A stretch of 11,233 bases of DNA from an uncultured Eubacteriales bacterium. GTDB taxonomy: Bacteria > Bacillota > Clostridia > Oscillospirales > Butyricicoccaceae. The notes beneath the pieces were generated by a model. That model was not told the origin of the DNA and made no database searches. It worked only from the letters and a program-made list of their open reading frames with translations. Below, piece by piece: positions 1 to 9,400 of the stretch (positions are counted from its first letter, which is position 1; every line of letters starts with the position of its first letter). A program made the position numbers and the translations under genes. The stretch is from positions 1 to 11,233 of the forward strand of contig USML01000061.1 of assembly GCA_900555855.1 (NCBI GenBank), given 5' to 3'.

Positions 1-2
1 AC

Positions 3-92
3 AAGCCCGTCTGGACCGAGATCGAGCCCGGCCACTTCATCATGGCCAACCAGGAGGAGCTGGCAAAGTACAAGGCCCAGATCGGGAAATAA
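3..92 (+). CDS. C-terminal end of an unidentified upstream protein (partial)
   Basis: This is the last 29 codons of a gene that begins before the window. The frame starting at base 3 reads without a stop to TAA at 90-92, and the peptide ends in ...EELAKYKAQIGK. The codon use is GC-rich like the rest of the window, and an intrinsic terminator starts 14 bases after the stop, which supports a real gene end. The tail is charged and helix-prone. I do not recognise the family; a substrate-binding protein of an ABC transporter is one guess, but nothing in 29 residues proves it. The terminator and a separate downstream promoter suggest that it is not part of the operon that follows. Confidence 0.6.
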   Translation, partial: KPVWTEIEPGHFIMANQEELAKYKAQIGK

Positions 93-105
93 CCGAAAAC
101 ACACC

Positions 106-134
106 AAAAGCGGCAGCTTCGGCTGCCGCTTTTT
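106..134 (+). terminator. Intrinsic terminator of the upstream gene
   Basis: A perfect 9-bp stem (109-117 with 122-130, AGCGGCAGC/GCTGCCGCT) closes on a TTCG tetraloop and is followed by a run of five T. The A run at 106-109 can extend the stem against the T run. This is a textbook Rho-independent terminator placed just after the TAA at 92. Confidence 0.93.
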
Positions 135-293
135 CTGTTCGCACTTACAAAGTTTGCAAAAAGGCTTGCATCGTACATAGATGTACGGTGTATGCTGAAG
201 CTGGCGCAGAAAAAGCGCCGCCGAAAGCCCATGCATTTTAGGGGAAAAAACGCGCATTTCGCGCTGTTTCCGCGCAAAAGACCGAAAGGACGC
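135..293. other. Noncoding upstream region with short inverted and direct repeats
   Basis: No supported gene lies here. Visible elements are a 7-bp inverted repeat with a 2-bp centre (CGTACAT-AG-ATGTACG, 172-187), a weak 5-bp hairpin (203-207 with 215-219), and two imperfect copies of a GC-rich motif with CGCGCA at 251-256 and again at 271-276, just upstream of the -10 box. A TTGCAA at 154-159 sits 17 bp before ATAGAT, which would be only a poor promoter. The palindrome could be an operator half-site pair; its role is unknown. Confidence 0.45.
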
Positions 294-299
294 TATAAT
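294..299 (+). promoter_or_regulatory. -10 box (TATAAT) of the surface protein operon
   Basis: A perfect TATAAT lies 105 bp before the start codon of the giant surface protein gene. I see no good TTGACA-like -35 box at 16-18 bp spacing; the nearest T-rich block (267-270) is too far away. The promoter may therefore depend on an activator or on upstream contacts. The expected transcription start is near 304-306, so the leader repeats begin almost at +1. Confidence 0.6.
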
Positions 300-305
300 C
301 AGAAG

Positions 306-371
306 CAACGGAGGATCAACGGACAAACAACGGATAAACAGCGGAAAATCAGCGGAAAATCAACGAATTTG
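306..371 (+). repeat. Six tandem 11-nt direct repeats in the mRNA leader
   Basis: Six contiguous units of exactly 11 nt run 306-316, 317-327, 328-338, 339-349, 350-360 and 361-371: CAACGGAGGAT, CAACGGACAAA, CAACGGATAAA, CAGCGGAAAAT (twice, identical) and CAACGAATTTG. The shared core is CARCGGA. The block lies between the -10 box and the ribosome binding site, inside the predicted untranslated leader. Eleven bases is about one helical turn of DNA, and also a spacing that allows one RNA-binding subunit per unit. Units 1-3 contain ACGGA, which fits the ANGGA core of CsrA sites. The block could be an array for a DNA- or RNA-binding regulator; the role is inferred. Confidence 0.85.
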
Positions 372-389
372 ATTCAGCAATACAATGTC

Positions 390-397
390 AGGGGGAG
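390..397 (+). promoter_or_regulatory. Ribosome binding site of the giant surface protein gene
   Basis: AGGGGGAG ends 6 nt before the ATG at 404. It is a strong Shine-Dalgarno sequence and fixes the start codon, which is directly followed by a classic signal peptide. It also contains a GGA-like core close to the leader repeats, so a protein bound along the leader could cover it. Confidence 0.85.
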
Positions 398-403
398 ACA
401 AAC

Positions 404-478
404 ATGAAACAACGGATCATCAGTCTTCTGCTGGTGGTTTGCATGGTCATGACGCTTCTGCCGGCGGGCGCGCTGGCG
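404..478 (+). other. Sec signal peptide of the giant surface protein
   Basis: Residues 1-25 show a short basic n-region (MKQR), a hydrophobic core (IISLLLVVCMVMTLLP) and an AGALA cleavage region, with predicted cleavage after residue 25 or 26. No lipobox cysteine follows the core, so signal peptidase I processing is expected. Confidence 0.9.
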
Positions 479-3400
479 GCAAACGGAACGACCGGCAAAA
501 CGGAGGCAGAAACGGGCCGGGCGGCAGAGCCGTTCGCCGATGTGCCCAGCGACAGCTGGTATGCCTCGGCGGTACGCTATGTCTGTGCCAACGGCTTTTT
601 CAACGGGACCAGCGCCACGACCTTTGCGCCCGAGGGCAATATGACCCGGGCCATGTTCGTCACGGTGCTGGGCCGCATGGCGGGCGTGGATCCGGCCGAT
701 TATCCCGGCACGGATTTCACCGATGTGCAGGAGGGCCTCTGGTATGCCCCTTATGTGAAATGGGCGGCGCAGTATGGCATCACCACCGGCACCGGCGGCG
801 GGAAATTCTCGCCGGACGCCCTGATCACCAGAGAGCAGATGGCGGCGTTTTTCGTCCGCTATTTTGAAAAGTTCGGGGTGCGCTTCAAGACGGAGCCCTC
901 CGTCACCACCCAGCCCGCCGATCTGGAGCGCGTTTCCTCCTGGGCGCGGGACGCCGTGCTGCAGCTGTGGGCTCTGGGCCTGCTCAATGGCGACGGCGTG
1001 AACTTTAACCCCGGCGATAACGCCGCGCGCTGCCAGACGGCCGCGCTCTGCCAGCGGGCTGACCTGGCCGTTGAGACCTGGTATACCGCGCCGGGCGTGG
1101 AGAGCAGCCGCGCCAGCGTGGATCCCGACGCGCAGCCTGCGGAAGAGGAGAAAAAGCCCTCCGGCTCCGGCTCCGGCGAAAGCAGCTCCGGCGATACCAA
1201 GACCACCTATTATGAGGTGAGCTTTGCGCTGGGCGAAAAGGTGAGCCAGGGCGAGGTGACGCTGCCGAACCGCGCCACCTACCCGGCGGGGACGAAGATC
1301 TCCGCCATCCCCACGCCCTCCCAGCAGGACGGCGTGTTTTTGGGCTGGTATTATGACGCGGCCATGACCCGCCTGGTGGGCGCAGACGCCACCGTGGACC
1401 GCAGCATGACGCTGTATGCGAAAATGGGCCAGGTGCTGGCGGTGAACGCCAACGAGCAGGAGACCCCGAATTATGTGACCGTCACCGTCCCGGCGGCGGA
1501 GGTGGACGGCTATACCTTTACCATCAACGGATATGCAGAGGGCTGCATCCTCTCCTTCCTCAATGTGACGGCCAACAACGCCGAGATGAAAAACACCGCG
1601 GCGGAGAGCGAGAGCTACCGCTATACGGTAAGCGGCTCCGCGGTCCGCCCCAAGCTGGCCCCGGGCCAGACCTACCGGGTGGAGCTGGAGGCGGATTCGT
1701 CCGCGTGCTTTGTGGTGAACGGCGAAGCGCAGGCGCAGAGCGTCCGCGTGCTGAACATCATTACCGAAAAGGGTCAGGTGGATCGCCTGACGCTGAACAG
1801 CGGCGTGCGGTTCATCCCCAAGGCCCAGGTGGAGGATCTGGGCGAGCTGGACGGTCTGTTCCGGCTGACGCTGAAGCAGGACGGCACGGGCGATACGAAC
1901 TCCATCCAGAAGGCGGCGCAGAAGGGCGCTTTTACCTATAAGGGCGAGGTGACGCTGGCCGTCGGCGATACCGTGGCCATCTATGAGGGCAAGCATCCCG
2001 AGGCGCGCACCGATGCGGCGCTGGGAAAGAACGACGGCGACAACGGCACCATTGCCTATGTGGAGATCACAGGGATCCAGGGCGACCGCTACAGCTATAA
2101 GACCGCAGATTCGGAGGATGTGCTGTTCACGCCGGATGTTTTGCCGGTGCGCGCCGCCGCGGACAAGGATCCCGCCGACGGCAGCGTCCTCACGGTGGAG
2201 CAGGCGGAGCTGACCTTTACCGACGACAAATATGCCGTCATGGGACTGGATTCCCAGACCACCGTGGATGTGGGCGACTTTCTGGCCATCTATCAGGGCG
2301 AAACGCCGGAGCAGGCGATGGCCCTGACCTACGGCAGGATCACCCAAGTGGAGACCACGCAGGCAGACGGCGTGGAATGCTATGTGCTGACCTATGCGGC
2401 GGCCGCGGAGGCGGAGGTCCTGGCGGCCATGGATCTCTATAACACCCGCCAGGAGCAGGTGGAGCTTACCCAGCAGCAGAAGGCCGAGATCGAGCAGAGC
2501 ATCGAGGCGCAGGCCATGGAAAGCGGCTTTGTGGAGGAGGCCTCCCGGTATCTTGCCGCGCTGGCGCTGGAGACCGACGGCTTCCGGGAGCTCAGCGACG
2601 ATATGGATCTGGATCTGGCGGCTTATTCCGTCACCTATGCCGACGGCACGCCTGTGGAGCCGGGCGAGATGGCGCTCATGAGCGGCAAGGCGAGGATCAC
2701 GGATAAAAAGGTGGAGGCCACCGTTGCCGCGGGCCATGTGCTCCAGCATTTTGAGGATGGCTGGGGCGTGCGCGTGGAGCTGGCCCTGGGCTTTACGGTG
2801 GATGTGGGCGGCAAGCTGGAGATCAAGGTGCAGGCCGTCTTTGAGCAGGAGGTGCTCATCACCATCAACACCAGCGGCGGCGCCATCTGGAAATGGAAAT
2901 GGATCTTCCCCTATATTTACGATTATCAGCTCAACGCCAACATCGACCTGGGCACCTATACCGGCATCGGCATCACCGCCACCGCCAAGACGGTGGGCGA
3001 GGAGGATGACGAGTTCGACTGGGCGCCCGTTACCGGAAGCGGCGCGGAGAACAAGATCATCAACATCGGCAAGCAGATCACCGAGCTGATGGAAAAGAAG
3101 GAAGAATTCCTCGGCGAGAAGCTGGTGGATGAAAACGGCAACGAGGTCGAGTGGAACGGCACCAACGGCGGCGGCCTGGCAGACAAGTATTCCGCCATGA
3201 TGGAGGACGCCGACGACAGCTGGATCGAGCTGTTCCGCAGGGAGATCTTCTCCAAGGAAGGCCCCGTGGACCGGCTGCACATCCTTGTTTACGGCATCAG
3301 CGCGGATTTTGTGGTCAGCGCCAATGTGTATGTCACCATGGGCCTGACCTTCAGCTACAGCGTCGCCAAGCGCTATAACTTCTCCCTGCAGCTCTTCCAT

Positions 3401-6400
3401 AAGAAGGCCACCAACCAGACCATCGACCTGGAGGAGGCCAACTATAACTTTGACTTCTATGTGATGGGCACCCTGGGGATCCGCGCCGGCGTGGAGTTTG
3501 AGATCGGCATCGGTCTGTTCTCCCTGAAGCTGGATTCCATCGGCATCACCGCAGAGACCGGCGCTTATGCCCGGCTTTGGGGCTATTTCTACTACCACCT
3601 GAGCTGGACCAAGAGCGGAGGAAAGGATTCCAACGCCTCCGGCGCGATGCTTGTGGAGATCGGCCTTTATCTCAAGATCACCTTTAAGGCGCAGCTGTTC
3701 TCCAACGAAAAGCTCACCTATCAGCCAACGCTTTATGAAAACGAATGGCCCCTCTGGAGCGCGGGCGCTCAGGAAAATGTCTATGGCTTCTTCCACACGG
3801 AGGAGGATTATGACATGACGCTGACGGGCCAGCGTACTGCCGCCTTCCCCCAGGAGCTGTTTTACATGTGCTATATGGACATGAAGACCGGCGAGCAGTA
3901 TGGCGTGCTGGACGATGCGGGCCAGCTGGAGGACGAGGGCAAGCCCGCAAAGCTCTTCGCGCCCACTGATTTCACCTTTACCTTCACCAACCCGAAGTTC
4001 CGCTACGATCCCAACACCAATACCATCACGGTAAGCCCCGGCTATTCCACCGCGGAATCCTGCGATGTGATCATCACCTGGAAAAACGCCGCGCTGGCGT
4101 TCACCTCCAAGCCCATCAGCCGCACGCTGCACATCGACTGGGACGACCCCAAGGAGGCGCGCTATATCGCCTTTGACACCCGCGGCGGCAGCGCGGTGAA
4201 GGCCATCTCCCTGGTGGGCGGCGCGCCGATCCCCACGGTGGCCAAGCCCACCAAGCAGGGCTATACCTTTGCCTGGTGGACCACGGATGAAGCGGGAAGG
4301 AACGGATATACGATCCCCTACCGTATGCCGGAAAGCTTCGGCAACGGGGCCAACGGCATCACGGTCTATGCCCAGTGGACGCCGCGCAGCGACACCAAAT
4401 ATACGGTGGAGCATTATCAGCAGGCCCTCAACGGCAGCTATGTGCTGAAGGATACCGAGACGCTGACGGGCACCACGGAGGCCCAGACCGCCGCGGCGGC
4501 AAGGACCTATCCCGGCTTCCAGCTGAAGAAGATCCAGAATGAGACCATCATGCCGGACGGCAGCACCGTGGCCAAGGTCTATTATGACCGGGAGACCTAT
4601 CTGGTCACCTTTGACTATGCCGTGGCCGGCATGGAGGCCAGCAGCATGGTTTACCGCGTTAAGTATGAGGGCACGATCTATCCGCCCAGGCTGACCCTCG
4701 GCGGCTATGAATTCGCGGGCTATGCGGAGCTGACGCAGGCGCAGATGAACGCCGGCCTGCAGATCACCAAGGCCGCGACCTACCATGCCCAGTGGACGCC
4801 CCGGGACGACACGCCCTATCGCGTGGAGCACTATACCCAGAGCGCCGATGGGCGCGGCTATCTGCTTCTGGGCGGCGACAGCGCCATCGAGAGCAGGACC
4901 GGCACCACCGGCGGGCGCGTCTCCGTCAAGAGCCTGCTGCGAAGCGCAGAGGGCCTGACGCCGGTCAAGGCGTCGGCGGACGGCACGGAGCTTCACCTTG
5001 ACAACGGGCAGTTTACCATCGGCGCCGACGGCAAGACGGTGGTCAAGCTCTATTATGACCGCAAGAGCTACCGCCTGACGCTGGACGCGGCCAACGGCAC
5101 GCCCTCCGCCACCGAGGAGAAGCTCTATGACCTGAAGATCACCCTTCCCACGCCGGAAAAGCAGGGCTATACCTTTGCCGGCTGGTACAACGGCGAGACG
5201 CTCATGGAGCAGCAGTTCCGTATGCCGGCGGAGGCGCTCACCCTGACGGCGCACTGGACGGCCCGGGACGATACGAGCTATACGGTGGAGCATTACGATC
5301 AGAATGCAGACGGGACCTATCCCGCCAAGCCCTCCCGCACGGAGGCGCTGACCGGCACCACCGCCGCGCAGGTCACGGCGGAGGCGAAGGCTCTGGAGCA
5401 TTATCATGCGGACGAGGGCAATTCCAGCGCCGTCCTCACCGGGACGGTGGCGGCAGACGGCAGTCTTGTGCTCAAGCGCTATTATGCCCGGGATACCTTT
5501 GCGCTGACCTTTGTAAACGGGGAGCAAAGGGACACCGACACCAAGCGCTGGGGCGCGGCCATCGTTGTGCCCTCGCTGAAGAAGACCGGCTATGCCCTGA
5601 GCTGGGATAAGGAGATCCCCGCCGCCATGCCCACGGAGGACAGCACCTTCACGGCGGTCTGGACGGTCAAGCAGTATACGCTCACCTTTGACACCGACGG
5701 CGGCAGCGAGATCGCGCCCATCACCCAGGACTATGGCACGGCCGTCACCGCCCCGGCAGACCCCACCCGCACCGGCTACACCTTCAGCGGCTGGGACAAG
5801 GCGATCCCGGAGACGATGCCCGCGGAAAATACCACGGTCACCGCCCGGTGGAGCGTCAACCGGTATACCATCACCTTTGACGCCGACGGCGGCAGCGCGG
5901 TGAGCGCCATTACCAAAAATTACGGCGCGGCCGTCTCCGCCCCCACGGCCCCCACCAAGACCGGCTACACCTTTGCCGGCTGGCAGCTCGGCGATGCGCC
6001 TTACACCTTCTCCACCATGCCGGCGGAAAGCATCACGCTGACGGCCCGGTGGACGGCCCGGAACGACACGGAATACACCGTGAAGCATTACCTGCAGAAC
6101 GCGGACAATGACGAATACAGGCTGCAGGCCACGGAGACCCTTTCCGGTACCACCGGCGCGGCGACGGCCGCCGCGGCCAAGGACAAGGCGGGCGACTATG
6201 CGCACTTCACCGCAAAGGCGTTTGAACAGGGCGCCATCGCGGCCGACGGCAAGACGATGGTCGAGATCTATTATGACCGCGACACCTTTACCGTCACCTT
6301 CAACGCCAACGGCGGGACGGTGGACGGAGAGGAAACCAGCGAAAGGACCCTGCGCTTCGGCAGCACGCTCGGCGGCATTACACCCAGAAGACTTGGCTTC

Positions 6401-9400
6401 GCCTTTGGCGGCTGGTTCACCGAGGAAGCCTGCACCACCGCCGCACCGGCGGCCATGCCCGCGGAAGACCTGAACCTCTTTGCCAAGTGGGTCGCAGGCG
6501 AGGTCAATTACTATGTCCTGCGCTATGAGATGGATCTGAACGGAGAATATCAGCAGGTCACAACGGGCAGCGGCTCGGCCACCGGCCTGCTGGGCAGCGA
6601 GCTGAAGCTGAGCTCTCTCAAGGAGAATAAGGAGGGCTTTACCTTCGTCCGCGCCACGCAGACCCTTGCCGGCGGCACGGAAACGGAGCTCTCCGGCACA
6701 AGCGTTGCCGTCGCCAAGGAAATGATCGTTAAGCTCTATTACAGCAGGAATCAGTATACGCTGAAATGGGATCTGAACGCAGGTACGGGCGCGGAAGGGG
6801 CCGACTACAGCGACCAGCAGGTCTATTACGGCGCGCCGATCACACCGCCTGCAACCCCGACTCGTTCTACCTATATCTTTAAGGGCTGGCGCCAGCTTTA
6901 CGCTTCGAGCGCTCCTGCACCGGAGACGATGCCTGCGGAGGATATGACGCTGTATGCGCTGTGGGAAAGAGCAAAGCATGCTGTCATCGGCATCGATGAT
7001 AACGACGGTACGGAATACCGCAATTGGGACATCGAAATCGGAAAGCCGCAGACGGTTGCCGTCACTGCTGATCGGTGGCCGAAAAAGACCGGCTATGATT
7101 TCCTGGGGTGGACAGTTGTCGGCGCGGATGGAACGCCGGACAGCGTTAGAAACATCCCGGCGAAGGACAGCTGGACCAATGAAGAAGAAGATCTGTTCGA
7201 CTTCGTCATGCCGGATAACGATGTGATCATCACCCGGAACTGGAAGGCGCATACTTACGATGTAGTCTTCGAAAGCAACGGCGGCACGGGCCATATGGGC
7301 TCTATATTTAACATCAAGTATGATGAGACGAAAACGCTGCCGAAGAGCACCTTCACCAGGGAGGGCTATCAGTTTACCGGCTGGCGGCTGTGGCATTCCC
7401 TGAGCGGCGACTTTTATGAAGATGAGGCGGAGATCAAAAATCTGACAGCGCAGGATAATGTGAAAGCGCGGCTCTATGCTCAGTGGGAAGCCGAGGAGCA
7501 TACCATCACCTTTGATCAGCCCGGATATGCGCCGATCACGGCCAAGACCGACGAGTCTATCACACCGCCTGACGATCCTGTCAAAACCGGCTATCGCTTT
7601 ACCGGCTGGCAGGGAGACGACGAAAAGGTGTATCAGAAGGATGCGCTCAAGCGGATGCCCGGGAAGGATCTGAACCTCACGGCCCTCTGGAAGCCCCTGA
7701 CCTGCACCATCACCTACACCGGCATGGACGGCGCGGCGGCAGGCGAAAACACGCCCAGGAAGCATACCTACGGCACGGATACGGTGATCCCCGAGCCCAG
7801 CAAAACGGGCTATGCCTTTGCCGGGTGGAGGGTCAACGGCGGCACGAAGGCCGTGAAGGAGCTGACGCTGGGCGCGACGGATTACACCGCAGATATCACG
7901 CTGGAAGCCACCTGGACGGCCGGCACCTACTCCGTCTCCTTCGAAAAGAACGCTGCGGACGCCACCGGCACGATGGACGATCAGGCGTTTGCCTATGGGG
8001 AGACGAAGAAGCTGAACGCCAATCAGTTCACCCGCACGGGTTATCAGTTCCTTGGCTGGAATACCACACCGGACAAGACGGGCCTGAAAGCAGATTACGC
8101 GAACATGGCGGAATACACGCTGGCACAGGCGGAGAATGTGACCCTGTATGCCCACTGGTATCTGACGGCATACGGTGTGAGGTATGAGCTCAACGGCGGC
8201 ACCATGCCGGAAGAGGGCTGCCCCGATTCCTACACTGTCGAGAGCGAAGACGCTTCGCTGTCCGAGCCTACGAAGGACGGCTACACCTTCGCCGGATGGT
8301 ATACCACAAGCACCTTTGCGGCCGGAACCGAGATCACGAAGCTCCCCGGCGGTCATGCCGAAAACCTGACCCTCTACGCCAAGTGGGAGGAGGATGTTTA
8401 TACCATCCGCTATGATCTGGGCGAAGCCAGCGGCGCCACGAATCCCAACAGGAGCCTGACAAAGGTGGCGAAGGGCGAAGCCGTCATGCTGAAGCCTGCA
8501 AGCGCAACAGGCTGGAAATTCCTGGGCTGGTCTACAAGCAAAGATACCGAAGCCATCACGCCAAACAATGATGGGACTACCACGCATAAGCCGCAGGAAA
8601 ATACCACATATTACGCCAAGTGGGAGCATATCCAATATACCATCACCTATAATTTGAACCAAGGCCTTGCAGATCAGACGGAAACGGGCTATTACGGAGA
8701 ATCCTTTGACGGGCCGACCTTCGACAACCCGGCGGGCCTGAAGCGCATCGGCTGGTTGAAAGACGGTGAGGTGTGGAAAGGCACCACATTCCTCGCAGAG
8801 GATATTACGCTGACGGCAGTCTGGGGCTTGGGAGATATCGAAAGTGATGAAGACTTCCTCGCTGTGGCAGCCCGGTCCAAGACATACCGCTACAAGGATA
8901 CAAAGATAAAGCAGAGCATCAAGCTGAAAGCCGATGTCAATGCCCCCGCGGGGAAGCAGCTGGATCTGTGCTACCTGAACGGTTCGTTCTCTTCCTATCG
9001 TACCACGCATACGATCACAATCACCGGAAAAACCGGTTATAAACCGCTGTTTGGCAGTTGGGTCACTGGCTGCGGTGATGGATGCACGATCTCGCGCATC
9101 CAAGTGGCCTTTGCGGAAGACACCATTACGGTGGATCATACTTCCGAAGCAGAGCAAATAAACTGGGGTCTTTTGATCGGGAAGATGGATATTGATGTCA
9201 CCCTGGAGGATTGTACGGTGCTTGGAGGGAGCGCGAACGGGAGCGAGAGCGTTGATGTAAATTATGCATCAGTATGGAGAGTAACAGGTGAACCTTCGGA
9301 GAATATCGGTGCGCTGGTCGGTTACAATTTCGGCGGCAAAATCATTGACTGCGCGGTCGGCGGAAAGGACGCTTATGTCACAATGAACATTGAAGCGCAG

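Noticed and set aside
203..219. Riboswitch or small RNA in the 135-290 region
   Set aside because: Only a 5-bp hairpin and short GC-rich repeats are visible, all upstream of the likely transcript start; no known riboswitch core or terminator pair is seen.
306..371. CRISPR array
   Set aside because: The units are contiguous 11-nt repeats without spacers, far shorter than CRISPR repeats, and no cas gene is present.
192..407. Small basic 71-codon frame in the upstream region
   Set aside because: There is no ribosome binding site before its ATG. It runs through the -10 box and the 11-nt repeats and overlaps the start of the giant gene. Its basic, low-complexity product is what the repeats would give by chance.
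374..9157. Antisense open reading frame of 2,927 codons across the giant gene
   Set aside because: It lies in exact codon register with the sense gene, so it stays open only because the sense gene lacks TTA, CTA and TCA codons. It starts at a TTG without a ribosome binding site, and its product has no recognisable domain, while the sense product has a signal peptide, SLH, InlB and GLUG motifs.
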